NCBI GenBank assembly: GCA_015066105.1
Contig: SVOY01000001.1
Span: 522,127-586,126, forward strand
Reading direction: 5' to 3'
Origin: Oscillospiraceae bacterium
GTDB lineage: Bacteria > Bacillota > Clostridia > Oscillospirales > Acutalibacteraceae
Length of the DNA stretch: 64,000 bases
In this document: positions 43,388-51,843 of the stretch, piece by piece
Layout: every line of letters starts with the position of its first letter
Numbering within the stretch: position 1 is the stretch's first letter
Program-made: the position numbers and the translations under genes
Notes under the pieces: generated by a model
Seen by the model: the letters and a program-made list of their open reading frames with translations, nothing else
Told to the model about the DNA's origin: nothing
The model's database searches: none

Positions 43388-44798
43388 AGTCACATTTCAA
43401 CGGTCTTCTGTAAAGCAAGCTTTTAAACGCCTTTTTGTCAAAGGGAATAAGCGGATAAAGATAGGTGTAGCCGTTGATTGTTTTTGTTGAGGCGATTACC
43501 GCAAAAACAATAGCCGCTCCTGCAACAAGTCCCCATATTTTGAACAGCGCGCACAGTATCAGTATGAAGGTGCGCGATATTTTAATTGCATAGCCGAGTT
43601 CATAGCTCGGCTGAGTGAAGTTTGCTATTGCAACAAAGGCCATAAACAGCACAACCTCTGACACAAACCAACCCGACCGCACCGCAAATTCACCGAGCAC
43701 AAGTGCACCGACAACGCTGAAGGAATTGCTTAATGCATTCGGTGTGTTCAGCGAGGCAAGACGAAGTGTATCAATTACAAATTCAACAATAAGAAGCTGT
43801 GCGATAATCGGCACGGTGTTAGGCTCTTCAATAAGCATAAATTTGAAATGCCCGGGTAAGTTAACGTGATACTGAGTGTAAAGATACCAGCACGGAACAA
43901 GAAACAGGGTAAGAAAAAACACCGTTGCACGCACAAGCCTAAGAAAGGTGCCGATAAAGGGCGAAAAATAAAAGTCGTTTATATCCTGAACAAAATCAAA
44001 AATTCCCGTCGGCAGAATTATTGCCGTAGGTGAGCCGTCCGTAAGAAGAATGATGTTTCCGTCGTAGATGCAGGCCGCCGCAGCATCGGGCCTTTCCGTG
44101 TAGCGGAATTTCGGGAAGGGATTAAGCGGCTGACCCGGCACAAGACACTCCTTTATGCTTTCGTGGCTCATAGAAAGGCTGTCAACGTCAATGGAATTAA
44201 GCTTGTCAACAACGGTTTTCAGCAGCTTTTTATCAACCTTATCCTCAAGATAAGATATTACGATATCGGTTTTTGAGCTTCTGCCGACCTGAAAGCTTTT
44301 CATAGTAAGGTTAGGGTTTCTGATTTTCCGCCTGATAAGAGCCGTGTTGAAAACTATCGTTTCAACAAAGCCCTCATGTGAGCCGCGAAGCACCTTGTCG
44401 GATTCGGGCTCCTGCACATCTCTTGCGGGATAGGTTCTGCTGTCTATGATAATTGCACGGGAGTAGCCTTCAACTATCATACCCACGGCACCCGTAAGTA
44501 TAAGCGTTATAAAGGCCTCGGTATCCTCCTCGGTATCCGCCTCTACGTATGTTATATAACGGTCAACAAGCTGCTGTGCGTTTTGTGCGTTATTCATTTC
44601 CTTTTCAGTGAGCTTTGTAAAATATTCAAGCATTTTTTCAAGCATAACATCCTTTACAAAGCCGTCAATGCAGTATAAGGTTGCATTTTTGCCTCCTAAA
44701 AGAATACGCTTTACAATTATATCAAAGTTTTCGCCGGTTCTCAGCATTTTATTTACAAGATGTAAATTCTCGCTGTAGCTGTCAGTAAATGTCTGCAT
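43380..44798 (-). CDS. spoVAF: SpoVAF / GerA-family spore germination protein
   Basis: 472 residues. The N-terminal cytoplasmic half includes FDIIVKRILLGGKNATLYCIDGFVKD and VEGYSRAIIIDSRTYPAR; LNPFPKFRYTERPD follows and the C-terminal half has about six membrane helices. The GKNATLYCIDG and RYTERPD patterns fit SpoVAF better than receptor GerA subunits. SpoVAF sits in the inner spore membrane with the dipicolinic-acid channel. No other spoVA gene is nearby, and terminators lie on both sides. Confidence 0.85.
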   Translation of the reverse strand: MQTFTDSYSENLHLVNKMLRTGENFDIIVKRILLGGKNATLYCIDGFVKDVMLEKMLEYFTKLTEKEMNNAQNAQQLVDRYITYVEADTEEDTEAFITLILTGAVGMIVEGYSRAIIIDSRTYPARDVQEPESDKVLRGSHEGFVETIVFNTALIRRKIRNPNLTMKSFQVGRSSKTDIVISYLEDKVDKKLLKTVVDKLNSIDVDSLSMSHESIKECLVPGQPLNPFPKFRYTERPDAAAACIYDGNIILLTDGSPTAIILPTGIFDFVQDINDFYFSPFIGTFLRLVRATVFFLTLFLVPCWYLYTQYHVNLPGHFKFMLIEEPNTVPIIAQLLIVEFVIDTLRLASLNTPNALSNSFSVVGALVLGEFAVRSGWFVSEVVLFMAFVAIANFTQPSYELGYAIKISRTFILILCALFKIWGLVAGAAIVFAVIASTKTINGYTYLYPLIPFDKKAFKSLLYRRPLKCDYK

Positions 44799-44839
44799 AT
44801 AAAATCACCGATAATAGCATTTGCCGTTATCGGTGATTT
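44796..44839 (-). terminator. Strong terminator ending the hyd-comFC operon
   Basis: AAATCACCGATAA (44802-44814) and TTATCGGTGATTT (44827-44839) make a perfect 13-base-pair stem; a TTTTAT tract follows on the minus strand. It separates comFC from spoVAF. Confidence 0.88.
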
Positions 44840-44850
44840 ATTAGTTTTTG

Positions 44851-45576
44851 TTATGAAAAATCAGAAATTGCAACACAGACACAGCAGACCTTTTCCGCGC
44901 CGTTTTTCAAAAGGGTCTGAACGCACTGATTGAGCGTTGCACCCGTGGTTTTTACGTCGTCACAGATAAGTATGCTTTTGCCCTTGACCGAAGCGCCGCT
45001 TTTGAGCGAAACGGAATTTTCAACGTTTTCAAGCCTTTCAATGCCGCCGAGCTCATGCTGAGCCTTTGTCTGCCTTGTTTTTACAAGCAACTGTTCAACG
45101 GGAACAAAAAGCTTTTCGCCTACCGTATCTGCAAGAAGCTGACTCTGGTTGTAGGTTCTTATTTTGTAAGATGCCTCTGTCATGGGCACAAAGGTGACAA
45201 CATCAAAATCCGTGTCACTGTAAGCCTTTGCACAGCGTTCAGCCATCAGTGTGCCGAGCTTTTCGGCAAGATTTTTTCTGTTGGCGAACTTAAGGTTAAG
45301 GATATCCGCCCTAATTTTGCCGCCGTAAATATATACTGCGGTAATTTCGGGAAGCCTGACGGTGTTTGCCTTATCGCACACGCATCTATAGGCCTCATAG
45401 CCGCAATGACGGCAATATTCATCGCTTATTTTACGGCTTTCCTGCCGCACACATACGCAGTAATCCTCATTAAGCGGTATTATACTGCCGCACACGGGAC
45501 AACGCTCGGGAAATATCCAACGGGCCGCCTTGCTGAAAAAGCGTTGAAGCTTTTCACTTGAATTATACATCATCAT
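44851..45576 (-). CDS. comFC: ComF-type phosphoribosyltransferase-like protein
   Basis: 241 residues. N-terminal zinc-ribbon cysteines (CPVCGS, CRHCGY, CVC) precede a phosphoribosyltransferase fold with the PRPP loop ILICDDVKTTGATL. ComFC proteins support DNA uptake in competent bacteria, but many anaerobes keep the gene without known competence. It is the last gene of the hydrogenase-maturation operon, overlapping hydF by four bases. Three ATGs in a row (45576, 45573, 45570) could serve as start. Confidence 0.88.
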   Translation of the reverse strand: MMMYNSSEKLQRFFSKAARWIFPERCPVCGSIIPLNEDYCVCVRQESRKISDEYCRHCGYEAYRCVCDKANTVRLPEITAVYIYGGKIRADILNLKFANRKNLAEKLGTLMAERCAKAYSDTDFDVVTFVPMTEASYKIRTYNQSQLLADTVGEKLFVPVEQLLVKTRQTKAQHELGGIERLENVENSVSLKSGASVKGKSILICDDVKTTGATLNQCVQTLLKNGAEKVCCVCVAISDFS

Positions 45577-46787
45577 TTACCCTGAGGCTTTATCATTTCA
45601 TAAACATCCGAAAAGGGCTCAAGGCTTCTTTCAAGTATGCCGTGCATCATTGCAATAGCAACGCCGTAATTGACCATAGGCACGCCCGCGTTTTTGCATT
45701 TTTCAATCCTTGACGCCATTTCCTTGTCACCGAGCATACAGCCGCCGCAATGCACAACAAGCTTATATTCGCCCGGATTTTCGGGAAAATCGCCGCCGCT
45801 TGTAAAGGAGAAGGAAATATTTTTACCCGTGAAGCTCTTTATCCAGCCGGGCATTTTAACGGTGCCTATATCGTTGCACTGACGGTGATGGGTACAGCCC
45901 TCTGAAATGAGCACCTTGTCTTCATCGGCGAGGTTTTTAAGCATTACCGCACCCCTTACAAGCTCGGCAAGGTCTCCCTTATACCTTGCAAAAACAATGG
46001 AAAATGAGGTTAAGGGTATATCCTCGGGCACGATTTTGCTTACAAAGGAAAAGGCCTGGGAATCGGTTATAACAAGCCTCGGCTTAACGCAAAGCGAGTC
46101 AAGCACACCCTCAAGCTCCGTTTCTCTGCAAACAACAGCCGAGCAATTATTGTCAAGGATATTCCTCAGGGTAATCTGCTGAGGAAGAATGAGTCTGCCC
46201 TTGGGTGCCGATTCGTCAATGGGGGTAACAAGAACAACCGTATCCCCCGGTGAAACAAGGTCATCAATGACGGGCTTTTCTTTTTTCATCCCCACGGCCG
46301 CTTTGGCAATTTTTTCTTTAAGCTCGGTTATGCCGCTGCCGAGCAAGGCACTTACCGCAAGTTCATTTTCATTCAGGCTGATACCGTCCTTTAAAAGGTC
46401 AGCCTTGTTGTAAGCAACAATAAAGGGCACTTTTTTTGCTTTGAGCATTGAAATAAGCTCCTTATCGTTTTGCGAAAGGCCGAGCACCGCATCAACAACA
46501 AGAACGGCAAAATCCGTTTTTTCAAGCACCTGCTTGGTTTTCTTCACGCGCATTTCGCCAAGGGTGCCCTCGTCGTCATAGCCTGGTGTGTCGGTTATCA
46601 CAACGGGGCCTAAGGGCAAAAGCTCCATAGCCTTTTTAACAGGGTCCGTTGTTGTGCCCTTTACGTCAGAAACAAGTGAAAGCTCCTGACCGGTAACGGC
46701 ATTTACAAGGCTTGATTTTCCTGCATTACGCATACCGAAAAAGCTTATATGCAGTCTCTCTGAAGACGGAGAAGCGTTTAAACTCAT
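45573..46787 (-). CDS. hydF: [FeFe]-hydrogenase H-cluster maturation GTPase HydF
   Basis: 404 residues. GTPase domain with P-loop GMRNAGKSS (residues 18-26) and TDTPGYDD; the C-terminal domain keeps CTHHRQC and HCGGC, which bind a [4Fe-4S] cluster and carry the 2Fe precursor to the hydrogenase. It works with HydE and HydG just upstream. Confidence 0.96.
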   Translation of the reverse strand: MSLNASPSSERLHISFFGMRNAGKSSLVNAVTGQELSLVSDVKGTTTDPVKKAMELLPLGPVVITDTPGYDDEGTLGEMRVKKTKQVLEKTDFAVLVVDAVLGLSQNDKELISMLKAKKVPFIVAYNKADLLKDGISLNENELAVSALLGSGITELKEKIAKAAVGMKKEKPVIDDLVSPGDTVVLVTPIDESAPKGRLILPQQITLRNILDNNCSAVVCRETELEGVLDSLCVKPRLVITDSQAFSFVSKIVPEDIPLTSFSIVFARYKGDLAELVRGAVMLKNLADEDKVLISEGCTHHRQCNDIGTVKMPGWIKSFTGKNISFSFTSGGDFPENPGEYKLVVHCGGCMLGDKEMASRIEKCKNAGVPMVNYGVAIAMMHGILERSLEPFSDVYEMIKPQGK

Positions 46788-46796
46788 AATATCACC

Positions 46797-48245
46797 TTAA
46801 AATCTGAAATCTCTTCTGTTGGAGTTTCTTATATCCTTAATATTTTCCTCGGCAATTTTACGCACCTTTTCCTTGGGGATGCGCTTAAGCTCAGCTTCAA
46901 TCATCTTGTAGCCGATTTCCTTTGTTCTGTCTGATGCATAGTCAACAAGATATTCCGTAAGCGTCATAAGTGCGTTGGGGTGACAGCAGTTGAGAATCTG
47001 TCCGTTTTTGCAAAGAGTCATAAAGCGGTCGCCCGTTCTGCCCTCTCTGTAGCAGGCGGTGCAGAAGGAAGGAATGTGTCCGTTTTCCATAAGCCAGGCA
47101 ACAACATCGTCAAGTGTTCTCCGGTCTGAAACGTCAAACTGCTCCGTATCGTGAGGCCTTTCCTGCTGAGTGTAGCCGCCGACAGAGGTTCTTGAGCCGC
47201 CGCTGACCTGAGAAACGCCGAGACGAAGAAGCTTTGTTCTTACATCTTCCGTTTCTCTTGTTGAAATAATCATACCCGTATAAGGCACTGCAAGGCGGAT
47301 GCAGGCGGTGATTTTTGCAAAAATTTCGTCAGAAATTGAGTTGTCAAAGGCAGTCGGGTCAATATCGTCAGCCTTTTTTATTCTGGGAACACTGATTGTG
47401 TGGGGGCCGACACCGTGAACAGCCTCAAGGTGCTCTGCGTGCATAATGAGACCGGCAAATTCATACTTGTAAAGCTCAAGACCAAAGAGCACGCCGAGAC
47501 CCACATCGTCAATACCGCCCTGCATTGCTCTGTCCATAGCCTCGGTATGGTAAGCGTAATCGTGCTTGGGGCCCGTGGGATGAAGCTTAAGGTAGCTGTC
47601 CTTGTGATAGGTTTCCTGGAAAAGAATGTATGTACCGATACCGGCATCCTTAAGCTTACGGTAGTTTTCAACGGTTGTTGCCGCAATGTTGACATTGACA
47701 CGGCGGATGTCTCCGTTTTTGTGATGAACGCTGTAAATGGTTTTGATACATTCAAGAATATATTCAATGGGGTTGTTTACCGGGTCCTCACCTGCCTCAA
47801 TGGCAAGTCGCTTGTGACCCATATCCTGAAGCGCAATTACCTCAGCCTTTACCTCCTCCTGAGTGAGCTTTTTGCGGGGAATACGCTTGTTTTTAAGGTG
47901 ATACGGGCAATAAACGCAACCGTTCACACAGTAATTTGAAAGGTAAAGGGGCGCAAAAATCACAATTCTGTTGCCGTAAAATGCAAGCTTGATTTCCTCT
48001 GCAATTTCATAGATTTTTTCAGTTTTTTCGGGAATTTCACAAGCAAGAAGCACCGAGGCCTCTCTGTGCGTAAGACCGGCACAGACTGTTCCCGTTTCTG
48101 TTTTTTTCGGTCTTGCCTTTTCAAGAATACTGTCGATAAGCTCGGCATTGTTCTTATTTTTCTCTGCATATTCAAGGGTTTCAAGAATTTCCTCATGGTT
48201 GATAAATTCTTCTGCCTTTAATGATTTGGGGTTGTATACAGCCAT
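46797..48245 (-). CDS. hydG: [FeFe]-hydrogenase maturation radical SAM tyrosine lyase HydG
   Basis: 482 residues. The radical-SAM cluster motif is C106-x3-C110-x2-C113; the C-terminal CTACYREGRTGDRF and the later CC pair in NCCHPNAL bind the auxiliary cluster. HydG cleaves tyrosine to yield CO and cyanide as Fe(CO)2CN synthons for the H-cluster. It lies between hydE and hydF with short gaps. Confidence 0.97.
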   Translation of the reverse strand: MAVYNPKSLKAEEFINHEEILETLEYAEKNKNNAELIDSILEKARPKKTETGTVCAGLTHREASVLLACEIPEKTEKIYEIAEEIKLAFYGNRIVIFAPLYLSNYCVNGCVYCPYHLKNKRIPRKKLTQEEVKAEVIALQDMGHKRLAIEAGEDPVNNPIEYILECIKTIYSVHHKNGDIRRVNVNIAATTVENYRKLKDAGIGTYILFQETYHKDSYLKLHPTGPKHDYAYHTEAMDRAMQGGIDDVGLGVLFGLELYKYEFAGLIMHAEHLEAVHGVGPHTISVPRIKKADDIDPTAFDNSISDEIFAKITACIRLAVPYTGMIISTRETEDVRTKLLRLGVSQVSGGSRTSVGGYTQQERPHDTEQFDVSDRRTLDDVVAWLMENGHIPSFCTACYREGRTGDRFMTLCKNGQILNCCHPNALMTLTEYLVDYASDRTKEIGYKMIEAELKRIPKEKVRKIAEENIKDIRNSNRRDFRF

Positions 48246-48258
48246 AGTAATTTCTCCT

Positions 48259-49311
48259 TTAATTTCTTTTTATATCACCGCGGTCACAAACAATTTCGTA
48301 GCCGATTGATTTCATTTTTTTCTTAAGTGCCTCAAGCTTTTCGGCGGACTCTGCCCCCGTGTGAAGCTTATTGTTATAAAGCTCGTATTTATTTCTCACC
48401 GTCAGAGGCGAAAGATTGGGCATTACAACGTTTGCAGAGGCAAGTATCCCCTTTTCTCTGCCGTCAGAAGCTGCAGTGCCCAGTGCCGTTGTTGAGGGAA
48501 GCAGAATATTAGGCTTTATTATGCGTATAACCGCAAGCAGAAAGCAGGTAAGCTCTGCACTGCCCTTTTCCTCATTTGCAAAGGGCGTATCCTTATGAGG
48601 TATGAACGGTCCTATGCCGCACATATCGGGGCTGAATTCTTCAATGAATTTCAAATCCACGGCAAGTGTCCCCGGTGTCTGAAAGGGTGAGCCCACCATC
48701 ATTCCGCAGCCCACCTGAAAGCCGATTTTTTTAAGGCTTTCAAGGCATCTTATTCTGCTTTCAAGGGTAAGCCTGTTTGGATGAAGCCTTGAATAATGCT
48801 CGCTGTCAGCCGTTTCGTGCCTTAACAGATAGCGGTCTGCACCGGCGTCAAAAAGCCTCTTGTAGGAGTCAAAGCTTTTTTCGCCCAACGAAAGCGTTAC
48901 GGCACAATCGGGATACATTTTTTTGATGTCACTGATAAGAGCACACATAAAATCATCGCTGAAGTATGCGTCCTCACCGCCCTGCATTACAAAGGTGCGA
49001 AAGCCGAGTCTGTAGCCGTTTTCACAGCAGGAAAGAATTTCATCCCTTGTAAGTCTGTAGCGGCTGCAGTGCTTGTTGCTTTTTCTTATTCCGCAGTAAT
49101 AGCAGTCGTTTTTGCAGTAATTGCTTATTTCAATCAGACCGCGTATATAAACACTGTTGCCGTAAATACCGTGCCTCAGCCTCAAAGCTTCTTTTTGCAA
49201 TACGGCGTAAGCTTCATTATCACGGCCTGCAATAAGGCTTTCGTATTCCTCAAGCGAAAGTGAGCGTGTTGAAATGAGCTTATCAATTATTCCTTTGATT
49301 TCAGCCGTCAT
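48259..49311 (-). CDS. hydE: [FeFe]-hydrogenase maturation radical SAM protein HydE
   Basis: 350 residues. Cluster cysteines C66-x3-C70-x2-C73, followed by the family's YRLTRDEILSCCENGYRLGFRTFV and GVGMMVGSP-like strands. HydE builds part of the dithiolate-bridged 2Fe unit. It overlaps the TM1266-like gene by 11 bases. No hydrogenase structural gene is in the window. Confidence 0.96.
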   Translation of the reverse strand: MTAEIKGIIDKLISTRSLSLEEYESLIAGRDNEAYAVLQKEALRLRHGIYGNSVYIRGLIEISNYCKNDCYYCGIRKSNKHCSRYRLTRDEILSCCENGYRLGFRTFVMQGGEDAYFSDDFMCALISDIKKMYPDCAVTLSLGEKSFDSYKRLFDAGADRYLLRHETADSEHYSRLHPNRLTLESRIRCLESLKKIGFQVGCGMMVGSPFQTPGTLAVDLKFIEEFSPDMCGIGPFIPHKDTPFANEEKGSAELTCFLLAVIRIIKPNILLPSTTALGTAASDGREKGILASANVVMPNLSPLTVRNKYELYNNKLHTGAESAEKLEALKKKMKSIGYEIVCDRGDIKRN

Positions 49312-49561
49312 TGCTTATCACACCCGAAAACGCTGTTTTGACGCTGACTCCCTCAAGCTTACCGATTTTGCCCGAAAGTGCCGAAACCGTGTTCTGAGGC
49401 GCATCAAGAGCAATGCTGATAATGTTTATGTTCCTTTGCCTGTAGGGTATGCCCATTCTGCCGATTATGTATTCGCCGTAATCGTGCAAAAGTGAGTTAA
49501 GCCTTTCAACGGCCTCGCTTTTTTCAACGATGATGCTCATCACCGCAACTCTCGTTTCCAT
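49301..49561 (-). CDS. TM1266-family iron-only hydrogenase system regulator
   Basis: 86 residues. VAVMSIIVEK, then the LLHDYGEYIIGRMGIPYR core and ISIALDAPQNTVSALSGKIG give an ACT/NikR-C-like fold found with [FeFe]-hydrogenase genes. It has no DNA-binding helix, so direct DNA regulation is unproven. A strong GGAGG is seven bases from the ATG, and the terminator stem of the leader ends a few bases earlier. Confidence 0.87.
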   Translation of the reverse strand: METRVAVMSIIVEKSEAVERLNSLLHDYGEYIIGRMGIPYRQRNINIISIALDAPQNTVSALSGKIGKLEGVSVKTAFSGVISNDG

Positions 49562-49678
49562 AAAATTACCTCCGATAAAAAAATGCCGTAACCCGAAAAA
49601 AGGTACGGCAACAGAATTTTATAAGCAATTTAACTGTCACCTTAGCTTCAGAGGGCAAAAGCCGTCTTTGTTTCAGGT
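49562..49678 (-). promoter_or_regulatory. Hyd operon leader: candidate riboswitch or attenuator
   Basis: The leader is about 117 bases. Its 5' part can close as TTACCT...AGGTGA (one G-U) around a GGC-TTTT-GCC hairpin. ACGGC in that hairpin can instead pair with GCCGT, the left arm of the downstream terminator, giving a possible antiterminator. I do not recognise the fold as a known riboswitch class. Confidence 0.5.
49577..49610 (-). terminator. Attenuator-type terminator in the hyd leader
   Basis: TGCCGTACC and GGTTACGGCA form a nine-base-pair stem with one bulge and are followed by seven T. The T run ends three bases before the GGAGG of the first gene, so it lies inside the 5' leader and can stop transcription before the operon is read. 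Confidence 0.85.
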
Positions 49679-49684
49679 AAGTAT

Positions 49685-49713
49685 AGTATATATTATTTTT
49701 GCGGAAAAATCAA
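49685..49713 (-). promoter_or_regulatory. Sigma-A promoter of the hydrogenase-maturation operon
   Basis: TTGATT (49708-49713), 17 bases, TATACT (49685-49690) on the minus strand, just after the end of the 247-residue gene. Confidence 0.75.
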
Positions 49714-49724
49714 TATTTTTTTCG

Positions 49725-50468
49725 TTATTCCTCAATCAGCGGAAGTATACCGCCGATATCTCTGAGTGCGCCGCCGTCACTGCAAAGGTAAGTGCAGCTG
49801 TGCGCGGCAAGGAAATCGGCAATTTTTCTGAAATCTCTGTGTTTTTTCACATCGCCGAAAAAAAGCACGGTGTCTTTTGAAATTTTGCCCGAGGCACCGC
49901 CGATAAAGCCGTATCCGTGCCCGTCAAGCGAAATATCACCCTTGCTTATAAGAAGCACGTCGAGTCCGTTTTTAATCAAAGCCTTATAAACAGAGCTGTC
50001 GTCGGTGATTGCAGAGCCTTCATCAACCGTGAGAACAGAGCATTTGCAGTAGCCCTGCTTTACCGTAATGTTATTTTTATTTGCAAGCAGCTTAAAAAGC
50101 ACCTTATCGCAGTAAGCAAAATTGCCCACGGCATTGTTACCGATAAGGGCAAAGTTGAGCTTAACATCACCCGGGTACCCGCCTGTTATTTTTTCAGCCG
50201 TTTCAGAAGCCTCAAAGCCGTGTTCTTCAAGCACGGCCTTTAAGCCTTTTTGCCCCTTATCAACAATGATTTTGTTGCCGCCGAGGTGAATTGCGGCCAT
50301 ATCCGCGTGGGTTGATACAGACGGGTCAATATAGTCATTGGGCTCGTTTTTTAAAACAGAGATGCCGTTTTTTGTAAAAAAATCAGCTATCGGCTCATCG
50401 TTTGCACCGCAGATAAGCTCTGTGACTTTTCTTTGAGGCAGATTGGGACTAAGAATAAAATTCTTCAT
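49725..50468 (-). CDS. 247-residue protein, perhaps DUF6873/GME-fold
   Basis: No signal peptide or membrane helix. HADMAAIHLGGNKIIVD, QGYCKCSVLTVDEGSAITDD and GYGFIGGASG are repeated strand-loop units of the kind seen in the guanidino-group-modifying (GME) propeller fold, and I believe the family label is DUF6873, though this is from memory. A His-Asp pair near residue 55 and cysteines at CKC and near the C-terminus (SCTYLC) are candidate active-site residues. No reaction is known. It overlaps radA by four bases, so it is translated from the same mRNA. Confidence 0.6.
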   Translation of the reverse strand: MKNFILSPNLPQRKVTELICGANDEPIADFFTKNGISVLKNEPNDYIDPSVSTHADMAAIHLGGNKIIVDKGQKGLKAVLEEHGFEASETAEKITGGYPGDVKLNFALIGNNAVGNFAYCDKVLFKLLANKNNITVKQGYCKCSVLTVDEGSAITDDSSVYKALIKNGLDVLLISKGDISLDGHGYGFIGGASGKISKDTVLFFGDVKKHRDFRKIADFLAAHSCTYLCSDGGALRDIGGILPLIEE

Positions 50469-51838
50469 AGAATTATTGCCTCAAAGGCCTCGCGTATTGT
50501 TTTAACGCCGATTACCTCAATCTCTTTTTTTACTGAGGCGGAAACATTTTTAAGGTTGCTTTTGGGGATAATGCATTTACTGAATCCGAGCCGTGAGGCC
50601 TCCCTTATTCTTTGCTCACAGTGAGAAACGCCCCTTATTTCGCCTGCAAGGCCGATTTCGCCAAAGGCAAGCACATCGTCGCGAAGCGCGTAATCCTTAA
50701 GCGAGGACACAAGAGCCATTGCAATGGTAAGGTCAAGCGCGGGCTCGTCAAGCTTCATTCCTCCCACAATGTTGATATAAGCATCCATATTTGAAAAATA
50801 ATAGCCGCCGCGTTTTTCAAGCACGGCAATGAGCATCGCAAAGCGGTTATAGTCAAAGCCGTTGCTTATTCTTCGCGGATTGCCAAAGCCCGTTGCGGTC
50901 ACAAGGCCCTGAATTTCCGCAAGCAGAGGCCGTGTGCCCTCCATTACGCAGGCAACACAGCTGCCGGGCGTGTTCTTGGGTCTGCCGGAAATAAGCATTT
51001 CTGAGGGATTTTCAACCTCTGAAAGTCCCTTTTCCATCATTTCAAACACGCCGATTTCATTGGTTGAGCCGAAGCGGTTTTTTACGGCACGCAGAATTCT
51101 GAAGGAAAGATTGCGCTCGCCCTCAAAATAAAGCACGGCGTCAACAATATGCTCAAGCACCTTGGGGCCCGCAATGTTGCCGTCCTTGTTTACGTGGCCG
51201 ACCATAATTACGGGAATTGAAAGGCTTTTTGCCGTGCGCATAAACATATTTGAGCTTTCACGCACCTGGGTAACACAGCCGGGCGAGGAATTAAGCTCGG
51301 TAAAATTCATTGTCTGTATGGAGTCAACTATGACTATATCGGGAGCAGAGGACCTTATATGCTCACAGATTGCCTGAACATCGGTTTCGCAAAGGACAAA
51401 AAGGTTATCTGTTTTTACTCTGAGTCTGTCAGCACGAAGCTTAATCTGACTGGAGGATTCTTCACCGGAAACATAGAGAATTTTCAACTTTTTACCTAAA
51501 TGGGTACATATCTGTAAAAGAAGGGTTGATTTTCCTATACCGGGGTCACCGCTCAACAGCACAAGAGAGCCTTTAACTATTCCGCCGCCGAGCACGCGGT
51601 CAAGCTCCTTCATACCCGTTTTGTAGCGTATTTCGTTGTCGGTTTTAATGTCACCCAGGGAATATGAGGTAACGCTCCTTGAGCTTACGCTCAGTCTGCC
51701 CGTTGAAGCGGCGGGAGCCTGCTTTACCGTTTCTTCAAGTGTTGCCCACTCGTTACATTCGGGGCATCTGCCCAGCCACTTCGGGGTTTCATATCCGCAG
51801 TTTGAGCATATATAAACGCTTTTTGTTTTTGCTGCCAT
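50465..51838 (-). CDS. radA: DNA repair ATPase RadA/Sms
   Basis: 457 residues. Zinc finger C11-x2-C14-x10-C25-x2-C28; RecA-like core with Walker A GDPGIGKST and the RadA-specific KNRFGSTNE; C-terminal Lon-like domain. It is a branch-migration helicase-like factor in recombination. It lies between cwlD and the 247-residue gene. Confidence 0.96.
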   Translation of the reverse strand: MAAKTKSVYICSNCGYETPKWLGRCPECNEWATLEETVKQAPAASTGRLSVSSRSVTSYSLGDIKTDNEIRYKTGMKELDRVLGGGIVKGSLVLLSGDPGIGKSTLLLQICTHLGKKLKILYVSGEESSSQIKLRADRLRVKTDNLFVLCETDVQAICEHIRSSAPDIVIVDSIQTMNFTELNSSPGCVTQVRESSNMFMRTAKSLSIPVIMVGHVNKDGNIAGPKVLEHIVDAVLYFEGERNLSFRILRAVKNRFGSTNEIGVFEMMEKGLSEVENPSEMLISGRPKNTPGSCVACVMEGTRPLLAEIQGLVTATGFGNPRRISNGFDYNRFAMLIAVLEKRGGYYFSNMDAYINIVGGMKLDEPALDLTIAMALVSSLKDYALRDDVLAFGEIGLAGEIRGVSHCEQRIREASRLGFSKCIIPKSNLKNVSASVKKEIEVIGVKTIREAFEAIIL

Positions 51839-51843
51839 AAATA

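Noticed and set aside
49562-49678. Assignment of the hyd leader to a known riboswitch (SAM, TPP, cobalamin, FMN, THF, c-di-GMP, ykkC, Mn)
   Set aside because: None of the conserved cores of these classes that I know could be found in the leader.
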